Positions 32,980-41,779 of a stretch of 64,000 bases of DNA are shown one piece after another; within the stretch, counting starts at the first letter, position 1, and every line of letters begins with the position of its first letter. The translations under genes and the position numbers were made by a program. Under the pieces are notes generated by a model, which was not told the origin of the DNA, ran no database searches, and was given only the letters and a program-made list of their open reading frames with translations. Source of the DNA: Streptomyces sp. DH24 (lineage in GTDB: Bacteria; Actinomycetota; Actinomycetes; Streptomycetales; Streptomycetaceae); contig NZ_JARVKW010000009.1 of NCBI RefSeq assembly GCF_029813775.1, positions 1 through 64,000 on the forward strand, in the 5' to 3' direction.

Positions 32980-33607
32980 GCCCGGCGCGGCCGGGCCGCC
33001 GCCGGGGTTGTTCCCGGCACAGACGTACGCATCGCCTCTCACCCGTACGGCGCGTGACGCCTCGCGGGCCCCTTCGTTGGTCCCGGTGTCCGTGCCAGCC
33101 AGGGGCGGGCCCGAAAGAACCACGCGTGGCTCGCTGGAGCGATGAGACGTACGGATCGTGCCGTGTGTCGTGGGACCTCGCTCCAGGGAAGTGACCGGAC
33201 GGCAGGGGACAGCAGCCCGGTCACCCAAGAGAACGGCCGGCTCCGGGGACGCCCGGGGCCGGCCGGCGGAACGTCCCACACCGCCACCCCTCACCCTCAC
33301 AGACCAGCGGCGCACCCCCCCCCCGGCGCCGCTCCCCGGGCACCGGTGCCGCCCTGACGCCGGTGCCGACGGAGGAAGGGCCCCGCGGCCGACGTCCCGC
33401 GGGGCCCTTCGCGTGCGCGGGCCGCGTCCGTCACGGGTCCGCGGGGCACGTGACCCGGCTCACATAAGAATTCTGTGAACGCGGGCACAACCATTCACAG
33501 GCTTCGCTGATCAAACCTCGTGAATCAAGGGCCACGCGCTCCACACGCGGAGGCCTCCCCGAATGTTGTGCTGTGACGTCGCAGCACGCCGACTTCCCGA
33601 GGTCTTC
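32980..33607. other. 628-bp non-coding region
   Basis: No gene is supported on either strand. The region contains a 10-C tract (33315–33324), the hairpin at 33375–33410, and, upstream of ATG 33608, the promoter for the surface protein. The stretch 33000–33300 is GC-rich with several short palindromes. A small RNA is possible but unproven. Confidence 0.6.
33375..33410. terminator. 14-bp hairpin terminator
   Basis: GAAGGGCCCCGCGG (33375–33388) and its complement (33397–33410) form a perfect 14-bp stem with an 8-nt loop. No long T-run follows. It could terminate chorismate mutase transcription or a short RNA. Confidence 0.7.
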
Positions 33608-34618
33608 ATGAAGCTTCGCCGCGCCATGGCAGCAGCGGCTGCGACCGCAGTGATCGCCCCTGTGGCGCTCCTCGCGGCACCGTCCGCGTACGCGACCGAC
33701 GACGAGAACACCACGCCGAGCGCCTCGGTCTCCGCCTCGGAGACGGCCGGCGACGACACCTCGTCCACCCCCGCGCCGACCACCTCCGAGTCGACCGGCA
33801 CGGACGAGGACAAGACCAAGGAGCCGGAGACCGACACCTCCACGAGCGCGTCGGCCAGCGCCTCCGCGTCGGCGAGCACGTCCGCCGCCCCGTCGGCCAG
33901 TGTCTCCTCGCCGGCTCCGTCGACGTCCGAGTCGGAGTCCCCCGACCCGGAGCCCTCCATCTGTGAGGACTCCCAGGTCGACGTCAGCATCACGGGCCTG
34001 CCGGGCAAGATCTCCGCGGGCAGCGGCTGGCACAAGTTCTCGCTGGACGTGCTCAACTCCTCGGACTCCACCCTGGAGGACCTGGACTTCTTCGCCGGCG
34101 CCTCCGCCGACCGGGACGGCGTCGACCTGTTCCGCAGCAAGCAGGTCCAGCTCCAGGCCTGGGACCCGGACAACAAGACGTGGGTCGACCTGGACGAGGA
34201 CGGCTACGCGGTCGGTTACGTCGGCTACACCGACGTCCTGGAGCCCGACTACGTCGTCAACATCCCGATGCGCCTGAACGTCAAGGCGAGCGCCCCGGTC
34301 GGTGCGGGCTTCACGCTCGGCGCGACCATCTACGGCGACGCCGACAACGAGTGCATCGGCTTCGGTGACGTCGCGTACCGCTTCCAGATCGTGGCCGCCG
34401 GTACGGACACGGACGGCACCGAGCCGCAGGAAGGCGGCAAGGCGCCCGTCACCGACAAGAAGCCCAGCGGCAACACTCCGGAGGTCACCGGCAGCCTCGC
34501 CGAGACCGGCTCCAGCTCCGCGCTGCCCGTGATCAGCCTCGTCGGCGGTGCCGCGGTCGTCGCCGGTGCCGGCGCGATCTTCGTCGTGCGCCGCCGCAAG
34601 ACCGGTGCCGTCGCGTAA
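33608..34618 (+). CDS. sortase-anchored surface protein (LAETG)
   Basis: The protein has 336 residues. The signal peptide begins MKLRRAMAAAAATAVIAPVALLAAPSAYA-T. Residues about 35–110 are Ser/Thr/Ala/Glu-rich linker; a beta-rich domain (about 120–265; VSITGLPGKISAGSGWHKFSLDVLNSSDSTLEDLDFF) follows, with two Cys (SICEDS, NECIGF). The C-terminus has the sorting signal LAETG near residue 297, a hydrophobic segment and RRRKTGAVA, a pattern for class E sortases of streptomycetes. No sortase gene is in this window. ATG 33608 is the start; 15 upstream codons in frame lack a ribosome-binding site. A strong terminator follows. Confidence 0.9.
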   Translation: MKLRRAMAAAAATAVIAPVALLAAPSAYATDDENTTPSASVSASETAGDDTSSTPAPTTSESTGTDEDKTKEPETDTSTSASASASASASTSAAPSASVSSPAPSTSESESPDPEPSICEDSQVDVSITGLPGKISAGSGWHKFSLDVLNSSDSTLEDLDFFAGASADRDGVDLFRSKQVQLQAWDPDNKTWVDLDEDGYAVGYVGYTDVLEPDYVVNIPMRLNVKASAPVGAGFTLGATIYGDADNECIGFGDVAYRFQIVAAGTDTDGTEPQEGGKAPVTDKKPSGNTPEVTGSLAETGSSSALPVISLVGGAAVVAGAGAIFVVRRRKTGAVA

Positions 34619-34631
34619 CGCGTAGCACGGA

Positions 34632-34681
34632 ACAGAAGAAGGGACCTGCGCTCGGAGGGGGGCGCAGGTCCCTTCTTCTGT
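34632..34681 (+). terminator. 20-bp perfect stem terminator
   Basis: ACAGAAGAAGGGACCTGCGC (34632–34651) pairs perfectly with 34662–34681, with a 10-nt loop, followed by TTCTT. It lies 14 bp after the surface-protein stop. The strongest terminator of the window; in the minus direction it could also block transcripts of the GMC gene. Confidence 0.9.
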
Positions 34682-34683
34682 TC

Positions 34684-34731
34684 TTGGGGCCCTTCTGCCT
34701 TGGGGCCCTTCTGCCTTGGGGCCCTTCTGCC
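34684..34731. repeat. three perfect 16-bp tandem repeats
   Basis: The unit ttggggcccttctgcc occurs three times without change between a terminator and the GMC oxidoreductase gene stop. It contains the palindrome gggccc. It is intergenic and probably expanded recently. Confidence 0.95.
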
Positions 34732-34738
34732 ATGAGCC

Positions 34739-36550
34739 CTACTGCTTCGGCGGCGCCACCGGCTCCTTCTTCGGCGGCACCACGGGTATCCCCACGAACG
34801 GCAGGCGCAGCGCGCCGAACGCCGTGGACGGGACCGCCGGGCTCTTGGGCTCCACCGGCTTCAGACGTTCGTACGCCGCTCCCTGCGCGGGACGCGGGTC
34901 CGTCTCGCCCTTGTTCGGCCAGTACGACATGGCCCGCTCGGCCTGTGCCGTGATCGTCAGGGACGGGTTCACACCGAGGTTCGCCGAGACGGCCGCGCCG
35001 TCGACGACCGAGATGCCCGGGTGGCCCCACAGGCGGTGGTAGGGGTCGATGACGCCGGTCTCGCGGGACGCGCCGATGGGGCAGCCGCCCAGGAAGTGGG
35101 CGGTGAGCGGGGTGCCCATCAGCTCGCCGACGTTGGAGCCCGCGAAGCCGTTGATCTCGGCCGCCAGCGCCGAAGCGCTCTCCGTCGCCGCCCTGATCTG
35201 CTTCGGGTTGGGCGAGCCGTGCCCCTGCCGGGCCGTGAGCAGGCCCTTGCCGACGCCCTTCGGCTTCAGGTACGTCGTCAGGGAGTTGTCCAGCGACTGC
35301 ATCACCAGGCCGATGATGGTGCGCTCCGACCAGCGGCGGTTGGACAGGGAGCGCAGGACCAGCAGCGGGTGCCTGGCCGCGTTCGCCAGCCAGCCGAGGA
35401 CCCGGGCCGAGCCCTTGCCGCTGTGCGCGTAGGGCACCTGGAGGATCGACAGGCTTCCCATCGAGTTGGAGCCCTTGCCGTAGCGGACCGGCTCGATGTG
35501 GGTGTTGGCGTCGGGGTGGATGGACGAGGTGATGGCGACGCCCTGGGTGAAGTCGGCCTTCGGCGCGCCCGTCGCCCTGCGGTAGCGCCGGTCGTCGGTC
35601 TGCGCGCCCACCAGGGCCTCGGAGTTGGTGCGGGTCAGGTCGCCCAGCCGGTCCGACAGGTGCTGCAGTTGGCCGCCGGCCTTCATGCGGTGCAGCAGGG
35701 TCTGCGTGCCGTAGGTGCCGGCGGCCAGCACGACCTGCCGGGCCGTGAACGTGCGGCCCTTGCCCTTGCGCCGCTCGCCGGTGGGGAGCGTGGCGACGGC
35801 GTACCCGCCGCGCGAGTCGTCCGTGACCGACACCACCGTCGTCATGGGGTGGACGACCGCGCCCGCCTTCTCGGCGAGGTACAGGTAGTTCTCGTTCAGG
35901 GTGTTCTTCGCGCCGTGCCGGCAGCCGGTCATGCACTCGCCGCACTCGTTGCAGGCGCGGCGGGACGGTCCCGCGCCGCCGAAGTACGGGTCGGGCACCT
36001 CCTCGCCGGGCTTCGCGCGCACGGTCTTCCCGGCGTCCTCGCCGTCGCCGAAGAACACGCCGACCGGCGCCATGTGGAAGGTGTCGCCGCAGCCCATCCG
36101 CTCGGCCGCCGCCTTCAGATGCACGTCGGACGGCGTCATGGTCGGGTTGAGCCGCACGCCGAGCATGCGCCGCGCCTGGTCGTAGTACGGCCGCAGCTCC
36201 TCCTCCCAGTCGGTGATGTCCCGCCACTGCGGGTCCTCGAAGAAGGGCTTCGGCGGTACGTAGAGGGTGTTGGCGTAGTTGAGCGAGCCGCCGCCGACAC
36301 CGGCGCCCGCCAGGACCATGACGTTGCCCAGCAGATGGATGCGCTGGATGCCGTACATGCCGAGCCTGGGGGCCCACAGGTAGTTCTTCAGGTCCCAGGA
36401 GTTCCTCGGGAGTGTCTCGCGGGAGAAGCGGCGGCCCGCCTCCAGCACCCCCACCCGGTAGCCCTTCTCCGTCAGGCGCAGGGCGGTGACGGAACCGCCG
36501 AAGCCGGAGCCCACGACGACGACGTCGTAGTCATACATCTCCTGTGACAC
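34739..36550 (-). CDS. GMC-family oxidoreductase (cholesterol oxidase-like)
   Basis: The protein has 603 residues. GTG 36550 follows GAGGAGAGCAC. An N-terminal FAD-binding motif VVVGSGFGGSVTALRLTEKGYRVGVLEAG, an AGAGVGGGSLNYANTLY loop and a C-terminal block (SVVDGAAVSANLGVNPSLTITAQAERAM) identify a GMC oxidoreductase. A Cys-rich segment (CNECGECMTGCRHGAKNT, about 195–212) is typical of the ferredoxin-like CxxCxxC subgroup. It acts on an alcohol or sterol-like substrate; the exact one is unclear. The aldehyde dehydrogenase gene lies 57 bp upstream on the same strand, so the two probably form an operon oxidising an alcohol to an acid. Confidence 0.88.
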   Translation of the reverse strand: MSQEMYDYDVVVVGSGFGGSVTALRLTEKGYRVGVLEAGRRFSRETLPRNSWDLKNYLWAPRLGMYGIQRIHLLGNVMVLAGAGVGGGSLNYANTLYVPPKPFFEDPQWRDITDWEEELRPYYDQARRMLGVRLNPTMTPSDVHLKAAAERMGCGDTFHMAPVGVFFGDGEDAGKTVRAKPGEEVPDPYFGGAGPSRRACNECGECMTGCRHGAKNTLNENYLYLAEKAGAVVHPMTTVVSVTDDSRGGYAVATLPTGERRKGKGRTFTARQVVLAAGTYGTQTLLHRMKAGGQLQHLSDRLGDLTRTNSEALVGAQTDDRRYRRATGAPKADFTQGVAITSSIHPDANTHIEPVRYGKGSNSMGSLSILQVPYAHSGKGSARVLGWLANAARHPLLVLRSLSNRRWSERTIIGLVMQSLDNSLTTYLKPKGVGKGLLTARQGHGSPNPKQIRAATESASALAAEINGFAGSNVGELMGTPLTAHFLGGCPIGASRETGVIDPYHRLWGHPGISVVDGAAVSANLGVNPSLTITAQAERAMSYWPNKGETDPRPAQGAAYERLKPVEPKSPAVPSTAFGALRLPFVGIPVVPPKKEPVAPPKQ

Positions 36551-36607
36551 GTGCTCTCCTCGTTGAGAACCGCCCGAAGTGGCCGAAACGACACGAAAGG
36601 CCGGGGT

Positions 36608-38224
36608 CTAGCGGAAACGGAACGCCTTCATCAGACGCAGGCTGGCGCTCATGAACGCCGCGTACTTCTCGTCGTCCATGCCGAGCGACGGGGCCATCGG
36701 CAGCAGCCGCTGGTGGGCGACGGTCTGGGCCTCGGTGAACTTGAGGATGCCCTCCGAGCCGTGCCGGCGGCCGAGACCGGAGTCCTTCATGCCGCCCATC
36801 GGCGACTGGACGCTGCCGTAGGCGGGCGCGTAGCCCTCGTTGATGTTGACGGTGCCGGTGCGCAGCCGGGCGGCGACCGCCCTGCCGCGCCGGGCGTCCT
36901 TCGTCCACACCGAGGAGTTGAGCCCGTACGGCGTGGCGTTGGCGCGTTCGACCGCCTCGTCCTCGTCGGTGAAGCGGTAGACGGACACGACCGGGCCGAA
37001 GGTCTCCTCCGCGCACACGGACATGGACGGCTCGACGCCGTCGAGGATGGTGGGCTCGAAGAAGTACGGGCCGATGTCCGGGCGGGCGACGCCGCCGGCG
37101 ACGATCTTCGCGCCCCGCGCGACGGCGTCCTCGACGTGCCGCTTGACGGTCTCCAGCTGGCGTTCGCCGACGAGGGAGCCCATGTCGGCGCCGTAGGAGA
37201 GGGAGTTGCCGAGCCGCATGGCCTTCGTGCGGGCGGCGAAGCGCTCCAGGAAGGCGTCGGCGACCGACTCGTGGACCAGCAGCCGCTCGATGGAGATGCA
37301 CAGCTGCCCGGCGGAGGAGAAGCAGGCGCGCACGGCACCGGCCGCGGCCTTCTCGATGTCGGCGTCGGCCAGCACCAGCATGGCGTTCTTGCCGCCGAGT
37401 TCGAGGGAGACGCCGACCAGGCGGGCGGCGGCGCGCTCGGCGACCTCGCGTCCGGTGCGGGTGGAGCCGGTGAAGGAGACGTAGTCGGCGTGCGCGACGA
37501 CTTCGGGGCCCACGACCGGGCCGTCGCCGAGGACGACCTGGAACACCTCGGCGGGCAGCCCGGCCTCGACGAGCAGGTCACGGGCCCACAGGGCGGTCAG
37601 GCAGGTCTCGGTGTCGGGCTTCATCACGACCGCGTTGCCCGCGACGAACGCCGGGAGCGCGTCGCCGACGGACAGCTCCAGCGGGTAGTTCCAGGGGGCG
37701 ATCTGGCCGACGACGCCGCGCGGGTGGCGCAGTTCGGTGACCTTGGTGAGGGTCGGTACGGCGCCGGTGTGCCGCTTGGGGCGCAGGTACGCGGGGGCCT
37801 TGCGGCCGTAGTGCCGGGCGGCGACCGCGACGGCCTGGACCTCCTCGTGGGCGTGCAGGCGGGCCTTGCCGGTCTCCAGCTGGATCAGGTCGAGGACCTC
37901 GGCCTGGCGCTCCAGCAGCAGGTCGTGGAAGCGCAGCAGGACGGCGGCGCGCCGGCGCACGGGCACCCGCTCCCAGACCGCCTGTGCGGCGCGGGCGGCC
38001 TCGAAGGCCTTCGCCACGTCCTCGGGGGTCGACTCGGGCAGGTCGGCCAGCTTCTCCCCGGTGAACGGCGTGTGGTTGGCGGTACTGCCGGACCCGGCCA
38101 CGCCCTTGACGAGCTGGGCGACCAGCTCGGGCGTGACCACGTCCGCGGCGGTCCTGGCGCCCGCCGGGGCGGGGGCGAGGGGGTTCGTGGTGCCGGTCTC
38201 TTCGAGGGCCTGCGCGTCCGTCAT
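36608..38224 (-). CDS. NAD(P)-dependent aldehyde dehydrogenase (succinate-semialdehyde type)
   Basis: The protein has 538 residues. ALDH motifs are intact: PWNYPLELSVGDALPAFVAGNAVVMKPDTET, SFTGSTRTGREVAERAA, LELGGKNAMLVLADADI (catalytic Glu), SSAGQLCIS (catalytic Cys) and EETFGPVVSVYRF. The sequence resembles GabD2-like succinate-semialdehyde dehydrogenases, but the substrate is inferred. The ~50-residue N-terminal extension is longer than typical. It starts at ATG 38224 next to a likely −10 (complement of 38234–38239) and a 26-bp palindrome, so it is probably repressed by a TetR-type regulator. The GMC gene follows. Confidence 0.9.
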   Translation of the reverse strand: MTDAQALEETGTTNPLAPAPAGARTAADVVTPELVAQLVKGVAGSGSTANHTPFTGEKLADLPESTPEDVAKAFEAARAAQAVWERVPVRRRAAVLLRFHDLLLERQAEVLDLIQLETGKARLHAHEEVQAVAVAARHYGRKAPAYLRPKRHTGAVPTLTKVTELRHPRGVVGQIAPWNYPLELSVGDALPAFVAGNAVVMKPDTETCLTALWARDLLVEAGLPAEVFQVVLGDGPVVGPEVVAHADYVSFTGSTRTGREVAERAAARLVGVSLELGGKNAMLVLADADIEKAAAGAVRACFSSAGQLCISIERLLVHESVADAFLERFAARTKAMRLGNSLSYGADMGSLVGERQLETVKRHVEDAVARGAKIVAGGVARPDIGPYFFEPTILDGVEPSMSVCAEETFGPVVSVYRFTDEDEAVERANATPYGLNSSVWTKDARRGRAVAARLRTGTVNINEGYAPAYGSVQSPMGGMKDSGLGRRHGSEGILKFTEAQTVAHQRLLPMAPSLGMDDEKYAAFMSASLRLMKAFRFR

Positions 38225-38243
38225 GGGCGGCAGAGTATGCCGG

Positions 38244-38269
38244 ACCGACCGGTTTGTGTACCCGTCGGT
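38244..38269. promoter_or_regulatory. TetR-type operator palindrome upstream of aldehyde dehydrogenase gene
   Basis: ACCGACCGGT (38244–38253) and ACCCGTCGGT (38260–38269) are inverted copies (ACCGAC-n-GGT with ACC-n-GTCGGT) around TTGTGT. The 26-bp site starts 20 bp upstream of ATG 38224 and overlaps the promoter. The layout is typical of TetR-family operators; the regulator is not in the window. Confidence 0.6.
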
Positions 38270-38322
38270 AACAGGGATTCACGGACCGCTCACACGGCGC
38301 CAGTGATCGCTGGCAACAAATG

Positions 38323-38334
38323 CCCTGATCAGGG
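38323..38334. promoter_or_regulatory. 12-bp perfect palindrome CCCTGATCAGGG
   Basis: The palindrome lies between the first kinase stop and the aldehyde dehydrogenase start and is flanked by CAACA on the left and TGTTG on the right. It may be an operator or the terminator of the kinase gene. The half-site ATCAGGG is also present at 24629 and 24711. Confidence 0.4.
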
Positions 38335-38351
38335 TGTTGTGCGGTCGGAAA

Positions 38352-39941
38352 TCAGTGGCTTCCGAACCGGATACGGTCGCGGGCGCCCCGGAACACCGCC
38401 GCGCCCTCCTTCTCCTCCTCGGTGCCCCTGGGCATGTCGACGCGCAGTTCGTACAGGCGGCCGTCGCCGGTGCGGACGACCGCCTGCATGATGCGCCGGG
38501 GGCGGGTGTCCGGGCCGCAGGTCGTGTCGGCGATGACGGCCTCGTGGCCCCGGACGCTGGTGCGGGTGTACCGGGTCCGCGCGTCGCCGTCGTGGCCGTC
38601 CCGGGCGCGGTGCGCCTCGCGGGCCTGCTCCAGCGGGGTGCGGGGCGCGCGGTCCCACTGGGAGAGGCGGACCCGCACGGCGCCGCCGCGCTCGTCGTGG
38701 TAGCGCGCGACACGGGGCTGTTCCGTGGCGCTGCCGTCGGTGCCGGCCGCGTGGTAGGGGCTCGGCAGGGAGAGGGTGGCGTCCATGCCCTCGGCCCGGT
38801 GCGCGGTCCAGGTGGCCCCGCCGGTGGCGGGACCGGCCGGCGTCCGCTCGGCGGCGGTTCCGCTGCCGGGGCCGCCGACGAGGGTGGCGGACCACAGGCC
38901 GGCCAGGAGTAACAGGCCGCCGAGCAGGGCGAAGGGCGTGGTGCGGAACAGGCGACGGCGACGGGAGACGGGGGCGGGCGCGGGCGCGGGCGGGCTGCCG
39001 CCATCGGCCCGCGCGGCCTCCTCGAAAGCCTCCGTCGCAACCGGCTCATGAGGTTCCGTCGGCTCGACATCGTCGCCCGCCTCCGGTCCGGCCACCGTTT
39101 CCAGGACCTTGCCGACCTCGTCCGCGTCGGGCCGCCGCTCGGGCTCCCTCACCAGCAGCCGGGCTATCAACGGCCCGAGCGGCCCGGCGTTTTCCGGCTC
39201 GGGCGGGTCACAGGCGAGGATCGCGGCGAGCGTGGCCTCCGGTGACGTACGGCGGAACGGGGACGAGCCCTCGACCGCGGCGTACAGCAGGGCGCCGAGG
39301 GACCACAGGTCGGAGGCCGGGCCCGCGGTCCGGTCGGACATGCACTCGGGCGCGACGTACTCCAGCGACCCGGCGAACTCCCCTGCGCCTGCGGCGGATG
39401 CGGCGGAGTCCTCGCCGTGCACGGGCGCGACGCCGAAGTCGGTGAGGACGACGCGGCGCTGCGGTCCGAGCAGCACATTGGCCGGTTTCACATCCCGGTG
39501 GACGATGCCGACGGCGTGCCCGGCACGCAGGGCGCCGAGGACGGCGAGGCCAATGCGGGCGGCCTCGGGGGCGTCGACCGGGCCGCGGCGCAGCACCTCG
39601 CGCAGGGACTCGCCCGGGACCAACTCCATGACGATCCACGGGAGTCCGTCCGGGCCGTCGCCGTCCTCCACGACCACGTCGTGGATGGTGACGGCGGCGG
39701 GGTGGTCGACCCGGGCGGCGGCGCGGGCCTCGCGGTACAGCCGGTGGGCGGCGCGCCGGTGGGTCTCCTCCTCCGGGTCGCCGGGCAACCGGGGCTCCTT
39801 GACGGCGACTTCACGGCCGACGAGCTCGTCACGGGCCCGCCACACGGTGCCCAGACCGCCGGAGCCGATCCGCTCGGCCAGCCGGTAACGCCCGGCCACC
39901 AGCCGTCCCTCGACGCCCGTCCCGTCCCCGTCGTTGCTCAT
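38352..39941 (-). CDS. Ser/Thr protein kinase 1, transmembrane
   Basis: The protein has 529 residues. A cytoplasmic kinase domain (about 17–275) has the Gly loop GSGGLGTV, Lys in VAVKEPRL, HRDVKPANVLL and DFGVAPVHG (DFG), then the activation-loop threonine/serine region and APECMSDRTAGPASDLWSLG. All catalytic residues are present. A membrane segment lies at about 340–360. The extracytoplasmic part (about 360–529) starts with an Ala/Gly/Thr linker and a domain resembling those of four neighbours. It is the last kinase of the row. Phosphorylation targets are unknown. Confidence 0.93.
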   Translation of the reverse strand: MSNDGDGTGVEGRLVAGRYRLAERIGSGGLGTVWRARDELVGREVAVKEPRLPGDPEEETHRRAAHRLYREARAAARVDHPAAVTIHDVVVEDGDGPDGLPWIVMELVPGESLREVLRRGPVDAPEAARIGLAVLGALRAGHAVGIVHRDVKPANVLLGPQRRVVLTDFGVAPVHGEDSAASAAGAGEFAGSLEYVAPECMSDRTAGPASDLWSLGALLYAAVEGSSPFRRTSPEATLAAILACDPPEPENAGPLGPLIARLLVREPERRPDADEVGKVLETVAGPEAGDDVEPTEPHEPVATEAFEEAARADGGSPPAPAPAPVSRRRRLFRTTPFALLGGLLLLAGLWSATLVGGPGSGTAAERTPAGPATGGATWTAHRAEGMDATLSLPSPYHAAGTDGSATEQPRVARYHDERGGAVRVRLSQWDRAPRTPLEQAREAHRARDGHDGDARTRYTRTSVRGHEAVIADTTCGPDTRPRRIMQAVVRTGDGRLYELRVDMPRGTEEEKEGAAVFRGARDRIRFGSH

Positions 39942-40002
39942 GCCCCATCAGTACCGCGCGGGGCACCCGCTTGTCGACGCGCGGGCGTGCCGCCCGGACG
40001 GG

Positions 40003-41646
40003 TCAGAGCTTGTGGATGTCCAGGTTCGCGATGGACGTCTTCGCCACCTCGCGGCCCCGCTCGGTGAAGTCGCCCTTGCCCGGGTAGCTGATGGTCAGCT
40101 TGTACATGTTCCCGCCGGAGTCCTTGTAGTAGAAGATCTTCAGCTCGCGGGGCAGGGGGTTGTCACTGTCGTCCGTCTCGTACTTGACCGTGCTTTGAGC
40201 GGCCTTCTTCCCCTGGTACGTGGTTTCCTGCGTCACCGTCTCCGGGTCCTCGGGCATGTCGAGCTCGTACTCGCCCCTGTCCTTGAACGTGGCCTCGTCC
40301 TCGTACATCTCGGCGGCGGCCGACTCCGCGATGTTGCCGGCGGTGTCCTCGGACTTCTTGTCCAGGGCCAGGCCGATCCAGAGGCTGCCGCTCGGGTCGG
40401 AGTAGCGGACCCAGCGGCCGTCGCTCGACTGCTCGGGCACGCGCCGCAGATAGTGGGCGGGCACGGCCAGGCTCGCGCCGAGGGCCCTCTCCTCCTTGGT
40501 CTTCCACTCGTCCGGGAGGGGCCCCGCGAACGGGTCCGCGACCACCAGGTACGCCGCCACCGCCGCGGCGACGACCGCGGCACCGAGGCCGATCAGCGTC
40601 CTGCGGCCGACGCGGATGCCGGGGCCGTCCGCGCCGCCGTGGCCGGCGACCGTCACGAACTGGGTGGGCGCCGGGGCGGGCGGGTTCGCCGCCGCTTCCA
40701 GCAGGGCCCGCACCCGGGCCGCGCCGGGACGGCGGGCGGGGTCCTTCTGCAGCAGGCCGGTGATGGCCTCGGCGAGCGGGCCCTGTGCGGCGGCGGGCGC
40801 CGCGGGTGTGGCGTTGAGGACCGACTGGAGCGTGGCCGGCGTGTTGCTGCGGCGGAACGGGGAAACGCCCTCCGTCGCCGCGTACAGCACGACGCCGAGC
40901 GACCACAGGTCCGAGGCGGGGCCCGGGCGCTGGCCCAGCACCCGCTCGGGCGCGATGTACTCGGGGGAGCCGACGAAGCCGCCGGTGTCCGTCAGGTTCG
41001 TCTCGCCCTCGATCTGGGCGATGCCGAAGTCGGTCAGGACGACCCGGTCGTGGCGGCCGAGCATCACGTTGTCCGGCTTCACGTCCCGGTGCAGGATGCC
41101 CGCCGCGTGCGCCGCCTCCAGCGCCCCGAGGACCTCCAGGCCGATCCGGGCGGCCTCGCGGGCGCTCAGCGTGCCCTCCTGGAGGGCGTCGCCCAGCGAG
41201 CGGCCCTGCACCAGCTCCATCACGATCCACGGCCGGCCCTCGACCACGGCCACGTCGTGCACGTTGACCACGGCCGGGTGGTCGAGCCGCGCGGCGGCCC
41301 GGGCCTCGCGGCGCATCCGCTCGAAGACGTTGGCGCGTTCACGTTCCGGAAGGTGGTCCGGGACGCGCGGCTCCTTGACGGCGACCTCACGGTCCACGGT
41401 CTCGTCCTTGGCCCGCCACACGGTACCCATGCCGCCGTGCCCGAGCTTCGCGAGCACCCGGTAGCGACCGCCGATGAGCCGCCCGGTGCCCGGGTCGGGC
41501 GCGGGCTGCGGGCGGGGCGGGACGACCTGGGTGTGCGCCGCGTACGGGTTGTTCGGGTGCGGCACCGCCGCCTGCGGGTTCGGCGGTTGCAGACCGAAAC
41601 TCGTGGGCTCGTCGGACCCGTAGTGGGCTCCCCCGTTGTTGCTCAT
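40003..41646 (-). CDS. Ser/Thr protein kinase 2, transmembrane
   Basis: The protein has 547 residues. ATG 41646 is preferred over the ATG 12 bp upstream. A Pro-rich N-terminal tail (about 50 residues, NPYAAHTQVVPP) precedes the kinase domain (about 62–320), with GHGGMGTV, VAVKEPRV, HRDVKPDNVML and DFGIAQIEG intact. A membrane segment lies at about 360–380 (LIGLGAAVVAAAVAAYLVV). The external part (about 390–547) includes AVPAHYLRRVPEQSSDGRWVRYSDPSGSLWIG and ends NLDIHKL; it matches the sensor region of kinases 1, 4, 5 and 6 in layout. It lies 60 bp upstream of kinase 1. Confidence 0.93.
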   Translation of the reverse strand: MSNNGGAHYGSDEPTSFGLQPPNPQAAVPHPNNPYAAHTQVVPPRPQPAPDPGTGRLIGGRYRVLAKLGHGGMGTVWRAKDETVDREVAVKEPRVPDHLPERERANVFERMRREARAAARLDHPAVVNVHDVAVVEGRPWIVMELVQGRSLGDALQEGTLSAREAARIGLEVLGALEAAHAAGILHRDVKPDNVMLGRHDRVVLTDFGIAQIEGETNLTDTGGFVGSPEYIAPERVLGQRPGPASDLWSLGVVLYAATEGVSPFRRSNTPATLQSVLNATPAAPAAAQGPLAEAITGLLQKDPARRPGAARVRALLEAAANPPAPAPTQFVTVAGHGGADGPGIRVGRRTLIGLGAAVVAAAVAAYLVVADPFAGPLPDEWKTKEERALGASLAVPAHYLRRVPEQSSDGRWVRYSDPSGSLWIGLALDKKSEDTAGNIAESAAAEMYEDEATFKDRGEYELDMPEDPETVTQETTYQGKKAAQSTVKYETDDSDNPLPRELKIFYYKDSGGNMYKLTISYPGKGDFTERGREVAKTSIANLDIHKL

Positions 41647-41779
41647 GGCTCCATCCATATCGCGCCGGGCGCCCGCGTATCCACCTGCGGCGGCGGGTGG
41701 TCACGGAGTCGTGACGCGGGGTGGGGCTTATCTCCCGTTTATGCGCGTACGGCCGAAGCGGGCCGCGTCAGGGCCGTCG

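Noticed and set aside
32980..33607. tRNA or known structured RNA
   Set aside because: No cloverleaf, TPsiC-like motif or familiar RNA family signature found; only simple hairpins.
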